Below are positions 42,933 to 54,212 of a DNA stretch of 64,000 nucleotides, piece by piece (the stretch's first letter is position 1; each line of letters begins with the position of its first letter). The notes below the pieces were generated by a model. It did not search any database. It worked only from the letters and a program-made list of their open reading frames with translations, and was not told the DNA's origin. The position numbers were made by a program, and so were the translations under genes. Source of the stretch: Brachyhypopomus gauderio (Eukaryota > Chordata > Actinopteri > Gymnotiformes > Hypopomidae); assembly GCF_052324685.1 (NCBI RefSeq), contig NC_135214.1, positions 29,614,706 to 29,678,705 of the forward strand. The letters run 5' to 3'.

Positions 42933-44149
42933 GTGTATTTAGTGTATTCTGTGAATGTGATTAAAAAATATAATTTGCCTTAATTTGGTACAGTATGTTT
43001 ACATATTTTGTATAAAAATCAAGAGGCCTACAGACCCCACCATAGTATTGAATGATCAAGTGTAGGCCATAGGCTTCTTATGAACAGGCTCTTATGCAGG
43101 CAAGAGTTGTCCCCACTCTCTGTGGACAAGGAGCAGGGAAAACCTGTAGCTGTGCAGGACAGTGAAACCCCTGGTCAGGGGATCAAACTGCAGGACAGTG
43201 AAGCCTCTCGTTTGGGAGCAGTGGATCATCTGGTCAGGGATTGAAACTGCAGGACAGTGGAGCTCCTTGTTAGGAGTTGAAAATGTGCAGGACAGTGGAG
43301 CACCGGCTCAGGAGTTGAAACTGCAGAACAATGGGGCCCCTTGTTAGGAGTTGAAACCCTTATTTTGGGCTAGCAGGACACTCAGGTCGTAATATATATT
43401 TCACTTACAAATGTCTTTGAAATATCAAAATTATTTGACATTCAATATATGCACTTCTTTCCTTTTCCCCACTCTGCATAATCTCTTAGCAGTACACACA
43501 ATCATTAAATAAATATATTTCTGTAAATGCTTTTAATATATACGATTACAGGTAGGGTTAGGTGTTGACCAGTATATAGCAAGGGTTACATTTATATCTA
43601 TGTCAGATTAACAGTTTTAGATTTTAAGATACATTCCTTTTACCTTGGGGTAATAATTGTATTAATTTTTTGACTTTTTGTTTGCTCTAGGTGGGACAAC
43701 TCGAATTCTAGCAATCAAATGTTTATGTTTTATTTTTACATTTAGTCATTTACATTTAGACTGAAAATAGAAAAACATTATTATTGGTAGTATTACTATT
43801 ATTACATATATTTATCACATTCTGAAAGGTGTGCGCGAGTGTCAATTTAAATGAAGTAAACTGTCACCGTTTTTGTCCACAGTCACTTAAGCATGTGAAC
43901 GTGAGTGATGATTAACTCACTGAAATGCTTTACTGTTATGTATGTCGTCCCTGTAGTTACTGTAACACGTATCACTTCCTACTGTTAAAGGAAATAGACC
44001 TTACTTGCTTTTATTGCTGCAACCAACTACATCGGTACGATTTTATGCTTAATGATAACAACTCTTATAATAACCGGACGTAGTGGGAAACGAATAGTGC
44101 TTATTCGACTTCCACAAAAAAGCGAGAAGGGAACATCAAAGCCACTTAT
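42933..44149. other. nkain4-ythdf1 intergenic DNA
   Basis: No gene. A degenerate repeat of about 40-50 bp (CTGCAGGACAGTG core followed by GAGTTGAAA) occupies about 43,145-43,350. The remainder is AT-rich. No BIRC7-like BIR-domain exon was seen. Confidence 0.55.
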
Positions 44150-45219
44150 CGCTGATGCGACTTCTCGAACGCTTTCAGCTCCGCATGGCTACCCGGCGTC
44201 TCTGACGTCAGCGCGCTCCGCGCAGGTCCCGGATGGAGCTGGGGGGAAGTGAACTGGGCTGCACAATAACTGAAGGCTGGAGGGAGCAGGAAAAATCCAA
44301 GAAGAATACGCCGTGAAACAACAATTTGGACTAAAAAAAAACACACCCCCCCCCAAACGCGGAGCTTATAACAATTTTCAGAAATACACACGGACCGGGA
44401 TTGTGAAATACTCAATTTATTGTGACTGGCCGACTCGTGTCGTGGAACTTGCTGAGGATTCGTGCGGTACGAGAAGAGAGAAAGAAGCCCAGCTAGCTAG
44501 CCCGCTAGCCCGCCACGGACCCGAGGAAGGAAACGCGGGTCTGGAACACACGGAACCGCCGCAGAGTGTCCAAGACTTCTGACGATTAACCGTTACGGGG
44601 GCTTTGTTGATGAATTATGTCTACCACCAGTATTGACCCACAGGTAGGCCTCGCCGATACATTTTCCCGGCGAATGCGCGGTTATCCGCCTCAGCACCAG
44701 CCGTGGCCGTAGGTGAAGGCCTCGGGTCGAGCTTCAGCGGGAGGAACGGGTCGCGCGTCCGGCCGCGTTTAGCCGCAGAGCCCCGACGGCGACCGCGGAC
44801 GGCCGGGGTGCGAGTGGGTTCGCTTGGACACATGTGTAGCGAGAGGGAGGGAGAAAAAAGATATAATTGAGCTAACAGGAGTTAGCCGTGGTAACGGTTG
44901 CCATCGGTTCCTCGGTGGGTTTACAGTCGTGTTGGCTAGTGAGCGCCTGAAGTACCTGAGGCGCCGTACGGTAAACTAGACGACTGCTGTTCTCCGGCGG
45001 TCCTAACGGTACAAACCAACGTTAGTCCCCTCATGTTGAACAATTTGAACATGTTTGCCTCGTCTGTGTAGCTTTAGCTTGGGTAGCGTGTGTTATAATA
45101 ACGCGTCGGCTACGTTTACCTGCATGTGAGGGCACTGAGTGGCGAGCGGGCTTGTTTATCTGACCTGTTTGTCCACCCTCAATCTCTCCCGTGTTATCTG
45201 CGCCGACGGAAACGGGAAG
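44150..45219 (+). promoter_or_regulatory. ythdf1: CpG-rich ythdf1 promoter, 5' UTR and first intron
   Basis: A CpG-dense block surrounds the first ythdf1 coding exon, typical of a housekeeping CpG-island promoter. No TATA box is evident. The transcription start is probably between about 44,200 and 44,580. The ORF at 44313-44582 is judged to be 5' UTR. Confidence 0.6.
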
Positions 45220-48200
45220 ACGTCGAAAGGACAAGATGCTAAAGGTAAGTCACGTTTAAGCAGCTTAACATTTGGATGTGCCTCATGTTTGGCGATTCAT
45301 TCGTCTTCATTATCACGGCAAGTCAGAGGAGGGGGGAAAAAAAGTAATGGGCCAGTGTGGCGAATGCAGAAGAAGCCAGGCAGCTAGCAGGGAGTCGGGA
45401 TGACCACACACACACACACACACATACACACAGTCGCCTAATCGCAGGGAGGTCGGAAATATAAGTCGCTTCTCCTTGTCATGGCCTAACTGGGAATTCC
45501 GTGCCTATTCTGGTTTTTTGTGGCAAAAATGTAACATTTCTGAAACTCCAAGCGGGGCCTTCTGGCGATGCTTGAGCAGTATATAAAACAGATATGGCTG
45601 GACGTTAATTGCATTTTTGCCCCCTGACCAATCACCTGTAATGGCGTCCCAGTAAGCGCTGGTGCGTCTGGTTTTGTAATCTTCCTTGGTACGACGCTGT
45701 TTCCACATGTACTCATACAATGTAATCAATGACTCGCCTCCATGACTAAAACGGACACCCATAAGGGTATATTGCTGTCGCATCTAAGCACTATGAGTTC
45801 GTGTACATACATAATATACATAAGAAATTGGTTAATATACACGAATTCGTGATAGTTAGTGCATAGCACGACTCACACGTTACTTATGCCTAATCACAAA
45901 TGCGCAGACCTTATTTAACGTGCGTTCTCTATCTGTCATGTTCCACTAGACGTGTCCTGGATGATTCACTAAGATACAAACTCAGACACGCAGTTACAAA
46001 AATCATGTATTCCTCAACATTTAAGATGATTCATACCCACATATATTAAAGCCTGACTTCCAAATCCAATGAACTAAAAGAACTGAATAGCCACTTGATT
46101 CAAATTAATAGCTATTTATATTTGGGTATTCAGTTATGAGTGTGTGTGGTTTAATCACAGATGGATAATGGAGAGGTGTTTAGATTTGCAGATTCAAATC
46201 ACATTTGTGATCTGGTGGGGGTGGGGATGCTCTTCTGTCCTCTTCATTAATTAATCGATGCACCAGTTGATGTTTAGTGTGATGAGATGTTTGTTTGGTG
46301 ATTAATGGTCAGATCACTGCAGATCAAAAGTTACCCAATGGAGCAGACCTGTTAGGTCACGTGACTAAATCTGAAGAGAATAGGCATAAACAAACTTCAT
46401 GGGGGGGTAAAAATCTGTAGTCCCTTGCATGACTTAATGTTACAAAGCTGTTTTTCTCCTTTTTTAGTGCAAAATGGCTCACTCCATCAAAAGGAAACGG
46501 TCCATGACAACGACTTCGAACCTTACCTCACTGGGCAATCTAATCCGGTGAGAAATTTATGTGCATGTGTATGCACACAAGTGCATGTGCATTTGAACAC
46601 AGTTGTGTTTGTTTTCTATGCACCAAAAAGGAGGTTTCTTGTGGAAATGAATGTATCATATTTCCCAAGTTCTTGGATTACTTTGGGTGTCAGATGGCAC
46701 CCTTACATGATTCACAGAATCATGATGACATTATTGAAAATACTCCATATTTCATTATGAAATCTTGGTTGATCTTGTTCATGTTGATACAGTTCTTACT
46801 CCCCAGAGCTTGAGACAATTCATCTGTATTTTGGACAAAATAATTAGATCAGCTTCTTTTTCTAAAAACTTTATTGCTTGCGTATTGCATCACCTAAACA
46901 TTATGACCTGCTTTATGAGATTTGCTCTATACATGTGACGGTATTAAAACTGTTTAGAATAATTCTCCATGATCACCAATGCACTTCATGTCAGATTATA
47001 ACTTAACAAGCCCTTGATTTGCTGTCCATGTGTGTTCTTTGCTTGGATTTTTATTGACATTCTAACAATTGTACTTCAATGTTTACAGTGTAAAATTTTC
47101 TATGTTTCAGAACAACAGCTACCAATCCATGACTGACCCCTACTTATCCAGCTACTATGCGCCTTCCATTGGGTTCCCCTATCCCCTTAGCGAGGCTCCC
47201 TGGTCCACTGGAGGTGACCCTCCAATCCCCTATCTCACTCCCTATGCTCCCCTCAGTAATGGTGACCATCATTTCATGCATGACACTGTGTTTGGACAGC
47301 CCGGTGGCTTGGGCAGTAGTATCTACCCCCACCGATTTAACTTTTTCCCAGAGAACCCAGCATTCTCAGCCTGGGGTACCAGTGGTTCCCAAGGTCAGCA
47401 GACTCAGAGCTCCGCCTATGGGGGCAGTTACAGCTACCCACCCAGCTCCCTGGGTGGCACCCTGGTGCCTGACGGGCAGACGGGATTCCACAGCGACACT
47501 CTGAGCAAGGCGCCGGGCATGAACAGCCTGGAGCAGGGCATGGTGGGTCTGAAGATTGGTGGCGACGTCACTGGCGGAGGCTCAGGCGTTAAAACGGTGG
47601 GCTCTGTGATAGGCGGCGGGCCAGTGGCGGCCGCGGTGGCCACGGGCAACGGCGGAACCCCCATCGGCATGCCGCCACCCAAGCCAACGTCCTGGGCGGC
47701 CATTGCGAGCAAGCCGGCGAAACCGCAGCAGCTGAAGGTAAAAAGCAAGCCCGGCATGCCTATGGCAGGGGGTGCGCTGCCCCCACCGCCCATCAAACAC
47801 AACATGGACATCGGCACCTGGGACAGCAAGGGGCCCGTGACCAAAGTGGCCTCCCCGTTGCCCCCGCCACACCACCACCAACACCACCACCACCAGCACC
47901 AGCAGCAGCCCCTCTCTCATCTGCCAGCCCACGCCCACGGACTCCCTCCCCCTCCCCAGCCGCCGATGCCCTCGGCCCAGTCGCTCGCCCAGCAGATGGC
48001 GATGCAGGCCCCGCCTCCTCCGCAGCCTTACCAGAACCATGCCCCGGCCCCTCCCCCTCAGACTCGGTGGGTGGCGCCGCGCAACCGTAACCCGGGCTAC
48101 GGCGGCGGTGGCGGCAGCGTGGACAGCAGCGGCTCTTCCTGCGGCGTGGGCGTGGGCAACGGGGCCGGGGCGGGCCCTCCGGGCGGCGTGGACTCGCACC

Positions 48201-50092
48201 CGGTCCTGGAGAAGCTGCGCGCGGCGCACAGCTACAACCCCAAGGAGTTCGACTGGAACTTGAAGAACGGGCGCGTGTTCATCATCAAGAGCTACTCGGA
48301 GGACGACATCCACCGCTCCATCAAGTACTCCATCTGGTGCAGCACGGAGCACGGCAACAAGCGCCTGGACGCCGCCTTCCGCGCCATCAACGGCAAGGGC
48401 CCCGTCTACCTGCTGTTTAGCGTCAACGGCAGCGGGCACTTCTGTGGCGTGGCCGAGATGCGCTCGCCCGTGGACTACGGCACCAGCGCGGGCGTGTGGG
48501 CGCAGGACAAGTGGAAGGGCAAGTTCGACGTGGACTGGCTCTTCGTCAAGGACGTGCCCAACAGCCAACTCCGCCACATCCGCCTGGAGAACAACGACAA
48601 CAAGCCGGTGACCAACTCGCGCGACACGCAGGAGGTGCCCCTGGAGAAGGCCAAGCAGGTGCTGAAGATCATCGCCACCTACAAACACACTACCTCCATC
48701 TTCGACGACTTCTCGCACTACGAGAAACGGCAGGAGGAGGAGGAGGTGGTGCGAAAGGTAACGTGCAAACTGTTCGCACATGTGACCGCTCCTTCCATGC
48801 TTGTGAAATTGATCTGTTCTTGTGTTCTGTAGAATTATGTATTTGTAGGGTTTGCGTGTTGACCAACAGCAGGGTCACAGGGGGACACCTTGTGTCAATT
48901 AAGATCTACTGGAACACAAAGACTTGATGCACTCACACCTGCTGTGATGTGAGCCACAGTAGTGGCTGTGGTTTCCTTCATCGCTGAATGGGTTTTTTGT
49001 GCCTAGAACTACAACGCTGTGTTTGGGTTTGACATGGCTAGATTTACAACAGGCCAGAATGGTTAACCCTGAGCTCCCAGCTAATGTAAGTTGGGCTATG
49101 GTTTTCCACTCTGTGGGGCTTGCGTTTGGTTGGGTAGGTGAGCGGAACCAAGGCGTTTGAGCTGCTTCCCTGTTTAGATAACTGGAGTAGGGCACCATGT
49201 TCCTGGCCCTTGTGACATTACAGCTTGTTTGCAGGAGTAGACGTCTCCGCTTCAGCTGTACCTTCTTTACCTCGTGGGCTCCGCTGTCCTCCCTCTTTCC
49301 ACGCTGGTTTTCGTTGAAAGTCGACGCATCCTTTCGACCGCGATTGCACCAGCTGGGTGAAATGTCTTCCACAATTAGCTCCTACGTGGAGCTCTGATGT
49401 AGAGCCTCGCAGGTCCTCCTTACCTGTGGTACTGCAAGCCGAGGCGGCTTCTTTATGCCGATGCCCCTCGCCCTCCTTGCCAAGACCAGATGCTTTTTTG
49501 TTTTCTGACGGATTTGACGTGAATCGTAGCGAGGGCTCCTCTGGAACGGCCTGGTGGGGCACCCAAACCGTGGGCGCCATCTCAGCCAGTGTCACTTAAC
49601 TGGTGCCTTTCCACCCTCTGTTTGTCTGATTAAAAAAAACAAAAGAAGAACAACCAACCACAAAATTTACAGAAAGTAACTACAAGATGGGGGAAATTCA
49701 CCCTTAATGTTCTCTGTTTTTGTTCTGTTTATGCTGCTGGTTATGTTGTTGCTCGTTGTGATCTGTTTTGCCATTTGTGGGCTCCAGTGTGATCTATGTG
49801 AAGGATGCTGATCAAGCTGATCACGTTTTCCTTTTCTCTACATTGGCAGAACTACGAAACTACTCCAGCCCAGAATCGATCCCGACTGGATCAGGTAAAA
49901 GGGTGGGGGTGGGTGGTCGTGAGGTGGTTGGGGAGGGGTGTGTGTTTGTGGGTGTGTGTGGGGGGAATACAGATATATGTATACAGTAGTACTGCAGGCA
50001 TTGTTGTAATGATTAGCGTTAGTGGCTAGCATTACCTTCACCATTCTCTCTTCCCTTTCTCCCAGGAACGCCAAAATCGAAGTAAACAGTAG
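44617..50092 (+). CDS. ythdf1: YTH domain m6A reader YTHDF1
   Basis: Coding exons: 44617-44643, 45220-45244 (25 nt), 46468-46547, 47111-48757, 49850-49894 and 50066-50092. Phases agree, giving 616 residues (human YTHDF1 559). It binds N6-methyladenosine in cytoplasmic mRNA and affects translation and decay (family knowledge). The N-terminal [20 protein letters not shown] block, [20 protein letters not shown] and the ERQNRSKQ C-terminus identify the DF1 paralogue. The low-complexity half is P/Q/G/H-rich, with a His/Gln tract near residues 297-315 and a Gly-rich tract near 380-400, accounting for the extra length. The YTH domain (about 430-565) keeps the aromatic cage W453, W507 and W512, with the 54- and 5-residue spacing of human W411/W465/W470. 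Third-position GC is very high in the second half. Confidence 0.97.
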
Positions 50093-52440
50093 AAGACTGC
50101 ACCTCCACCCCCAACCCCCGCCTTTAGCTTGATCAACGGTTGTTTTAGGACTGACAATTTGAAACTGAAATTTAAAAGGAGGACACAAGAAGAAATTTAA
50201 AAAAGAAAAAAAACTCAACATGCGTTTTTGTTTTCGTTTTCTCTATTTAATTCTGATGGCTTGGGCCAGCGTGGAACTCTCATCCGCTCCCAACTCCCAC
50301 CTGTGTGGGGAACTACGTCCGCCGTGCCTGGCACAACAGCGGCGCTGTGGGCTTGGTCTTTTTTTTTTTTCTTTCATTCGGTTCGGCTTTGACATGCCTC
50401 CCTCCTCCCTTCCGTATCCAGTGTCTGACCGACAGTCGTGTGTGCGCACAGGCTCCGCCCACCCTCGTTCCCACTCTGCTCTGACGGCAAGGGGTCGTGG
50501 AGGTGGCCGGAGTGAGTGGTAGGGGCCTGTGTGTTTGAGGGTGGTGTTTGAGGTGGTGTTTAAGAGGAGGCGATGACGTGGTGCGATGAAACGGTCCCCC
50601 CCACCCCACCCACATCACTAACTCTACTTGGCCAGTTTAATTTTGTACAATCGAGGTGACGTTCCGTACATCTTGTTGTTGGAGTGGGGACTTTGAATTG
50701 AGTTGAATGATGAGGATCTGGGGAGTATATTTGCAACTGCGTATAAGGGACAATGAAATGTCTTGACAAATGATGATAATGTTGATGTAACAGAAAAACT
50801 ATATTTTTTTTAATTATGTGACACTTGGCTTATAACTTTTCTTGGTGGCGAGTCATGTCAGTCCCAATACTTTTGATCTTTCCTGTTTTTTCTTGTTTTT
50901 CTGCTTGGAGCCTTAACATTTTAAAGCTATAGTGTCATCAAAACCGTTAAATAATTGCTGTACTATACCTCAACAGCATAATCAGGGAAAAGACGTCCCG
51001 AGCACCCTCTACAAGGGAAGTCAACATCATCACTGGCTGGACTGAAGAGGAAAAAAAATACCGTTTGAGTTATGGTTCTGAGCCAAGTGCTATGATTCTG
51101 TTATACTCTGCTTATTGTTTCAAGAGCAGCATTGTAACTTTGTACTGTTTCACTGATGCCCAGCAGAGGTCGCTGTTTCTTTGTTTAAGCCAATTTGAGA
51201 GAAATGTAGCATTCACTGCTTTTTGAAATCAGTTTAGGTGCATCACTTCCCATATATTTTCCTTTCTTGTCCTTTCTTAACAGAGTTCAGTTTCTTTTTT
51301 CCCCTTCTCAGTATAATGCTAAGCTTTAACGTAGGAGCATATAATAACAAAGAACGCCTCAAATGTGTAACCTGAAAATTAATGTTACTGATTACTGTTA
51401 AAAGTAAGAAAATGAAACAAAGAGTATATGGTTTCTGTGTGTGATTTTTTTTTTTTTTTTTTTTTAGTCCTTTCTCTTTTTTCTTTTTTTCTCCTTTTTC
51501 TTTTTAGGACCTGCTTGCTGTTTTGTGCGCGCGCGCGTGTGTGTGTGTTTGTGCGTTTCTGTGCGAAAGAGGGAGTGTTTTCCTGTGAGGGATTCAGATT
51601 TATATAATCATATAACAAATGATTCATGAGAATATATGAAATACTAAAAAAAATTACAAGACAAACATTTGTCACCCCTGAAATGAATATGCATTGTATG
51701 CAAGGTCACTATCACCTTCTTAGATCTGATCATGGTCATTATTAAAATAATACTATATGTTGTAACTTGTGTTCAAAGTCTTTGTTTTCACCAAAATGTC
51801 ATTTATGACATCTGTTCAGTTGGAAAGGGGGTCTGTTTTTTGTTTGTTTATTTGTTTGTTGTTTCCCTGGTGATGAGCTGTGAGATTTTGCTAGAGATAT
51901 TTGTAACGCGGTATTCATGCTCCGTCAAACAGCTCCCTGTACACCTGTACCAGGTACTCGACATTCTTAATGGCTTGATTCAGGTGTGTTGGTGGGGGGA
52001 GGGGGTAAAGCAAAAACATGGGGCCTCAGAATGCTGCTAAGGGGTTGGTTGAGAAATGTTAAATTTGAATTGATGGTCACTGAGTGCAGTCTGTCATGCT
52101 TTTAACACCCTGTGAATCTGGAAGATGGTGTGATAAGCAGATTTTATATGAACTTACTAACCTATTACGTAACTGTCTTAAACAGAAATGTGCTGAATTT
52201 GCAGTGCACCATGACCATTCTGAGTGCAGCCTTGTATTAAGAATAACATGCCAGTTTTTAAAGAACAAAAAGAAATCTTTTCAAAGTGTTGTAGATACTT
52301 TTATGGTGGCTATAACCAAATGGACAGTCGGACACTTCAGATAAATGTCAGATGGAGACAAAGGAAAATACTGATATTAGCCTGTGAGTTATTTTGAAAA
52401 CACTTTTATTAAAACATGAATAAAACAACAGTATCAGATT
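50093..52440 (+). terminator. ythdf1: ythdf1 3' UTR and polyadenylation signal
   Basis: Long AT-rich 3' UTR with poly-T at about 51,446-51,465 and a short (GC)(GT) tract near 51,528-51,548. AATAAA at 52419-52424 is the likely distal polyadenylation signal. ORFs here are not coding. Confidence 0.6.
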
Positions 52441-53071
52441 GCCAAACAGATAAGAACATCTCCATTCTTCTGGCGTTGTTTTCTGCTCTGCAGAGATTAA
52501 ATGTATGCTCTTAATTAAATGTATGTTTCAGCATAAAATCTACACCAATCTACAGCTGCGCACAAGCAAATATATCCTTTCTTACTATTACAATTTTTAA
52601 GAGCACATAATATTACTGCATTATTAATATTAATATTATTTCTATTTTCTGGCATTTATAAAATAATAGCCTAATAACAGTAATAGTAATAAAAGCCCAA
52701 ACGATGCCGCACTGTAGTTTTTGTATTGACAAATGAATGCACGTGATTTCAGACTTAAGTCTGATCTTAGTCCTTTGAACACGGGACAAAGTTAAAACGG
52801 ACAATCTCAGAATTCATTAAACATCTTGTTCTCTATGGCACCTCGCCATTATAATTTGGCATTTTAAAAGCAAGACTTTCCAAGGGAGGAGGGAATTAGG
52901 ATTTGACACATTCTAAATTGCTATTCCTATCATGCGTCACCCAACCATCGGCCTCACGCAGCTTTTGTCGGCACTGTGACCAAAAGCATTTGTGGGGTTT
53001 TTTTTTACCTCTCCAAGTTCCGTGCCGTTGCGCGAGTTCATCTCTGCTCGAGTTTGCAGATTTTAAGGATC

Positions 53072-53143
53072 CTCTCTTGGCATTCACCGCGTGCCTTAAT
53101 TGTATGGATATTAAATCAAGGTCCGCCGTGAACACGCAGAGTG
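53072..53143 (-). ncRNA. mir124: microRNA miR-124 precursor
   Basis: On the minus strand a classic hairpin is present. The 5p arm is at 53136-53115, the loop at 53114-53100 and the 3p arm at 53099-53078. The 3p arm contains UAAGGCACGCGGUGAAUGCC exactly, the mature miR-124 conserved from flies to humans, and the 5p arm has the known GUGUUCACGGCGGACCUUGA form. The stem is closed by CUCU/AGAG. miR-124 is the major neuronal microRNA and represses non-neuronal mRNAs (established). Its place downstream of ythdf1 on the opposite strand matches human MIR124-3 beside YTHDF1. The primary transcript should start at higher coordinates (about 53.9-55 kb) and run leftward. A 189-codon plus-strand ORF across it is not a gene. 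Confidence 0.97.
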
Positions 53144-53816
53144 GGAGCCCAGCGTCGACACCCTGCGTGGAGCGCGCGTGCGCAACTACCCAAGTACACA
53201 GCGGCAAAGCCTTGTCTTCAAAGGGTAGCGCAACTAGAGGACCTATAATCTCCTACATTACAAGGATAATCGCTAAAATCCCTCCCAATCATCATTTATT
53301 TACATCCGATGAGCGCATAATGTTAATTCGTCAACCGCAGAAGCATTCTAAGCAGGCCAACGGCCTATTCTCATTACCCGTGATCCGCTCTGGTACGTTA
53401 GCCAACGATGGATGCTGCAGCTCGAATGCAAGCAGCCATAGCTATTGTCTCTCGACCAACCAATCTTTTTGAGCAACGCTGACAATTGTGTGGCAGAACA
53501 TAAAATATTTAACATACCAATTTATGGGTCCCTTATGTAGGCCTAATGCCGTACATCATCTACGTATTGCTGTTCTCAGAAATGTATTTATATAAGCAAT
53601 CGATATAGGCTTTACAGCGCATACGAAATCAAGGGCGCATAACCCGTTGGCGCGTCGAAACGCTTGTCGCACGTATACATAAAAAAAACACAAATTATTA
53701 CAATTACAAGCATTTTAGCAGAGCTGCCGCAGTCACATGCATCCTTTTACCCAAGTAGGTGGTAAACAAAACACAATCCCTAAGCATCCACTTGGTGGTT
53801 GCATAGCTTTATATTC

Positions 53817-53837
53817 TTCAGAAAACCTGACAGCGCC
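53817..53837. promoter_or_regulatory. RE1/NRSE-like (REST) site upstream of miR-124
   Basis: Plus strand: TTCAG followed by a diverged middle and then GACAGCGCC. By eye it matches the 21-bp RE1 consensus at about 16 positions, with an exact right half-site and a weak left half-site. It lies about 0.7 kb upstream of the miR-124 hairpin. REST repression of miR-124 loci through RE1 sites is known in mammals. Functionality is inferred. Confidence 0.45.
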
Positions 53838-54204
53838 CCTCCCCAGCCAGCTCAACGTTTTTATCCCAGTAAAAATAAAACAGTGCAACACCGACACAGT
53901 CCTCAAAGGTCCCGTAAACAAAGCGATGCTCAATGTTCTTCGTCGAGCATCTTTCATGCAGCCACACTGTATCCCTGCGTCCTTGTCACGAGCGTTGGTG
54001 TCGCGCTCCTGGTTAGACGCGGTGCAGGCACAAAATGTATTTCCTTCGGCATCTTAATCATCCTCTGCCGCAATATTATAGCCTCTCGTTTGCGTCTTGG
54101 CCTCGTTGATCCATTCTGCAGAGATTAACGCTTCCTCGCGCCCTCGCACACCCGCCCTCCTCTGCTGATAAGACTCAACGCAAGAGGATTACATCGGGAC
54201 AAGG

Positions 54205-54212
54205 TGACGTCA
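54205..54212. promoter_or_regulatory. Full palindromic CRE (TGACGTCA)
   Basis: An exact eight-base CREB/ATF site in a GC-richer block about 1.1 kb upstream of miR-124 on its strand. It is a candidate element of the pri-miR-124 promoter. Confidence 0.4.

Noticed and set aside
47582..48781. 399-codon antisense ORF in ythdf1 exon 4
   Set aside because: Shadow of a coding exon with near-total G/C third positions; no domain.
52903..53472. 189-codon plus-strand ORF
   Set aside because: It runs antisense across the miR-124 hairpin, has no recognisable domain and no exon context.
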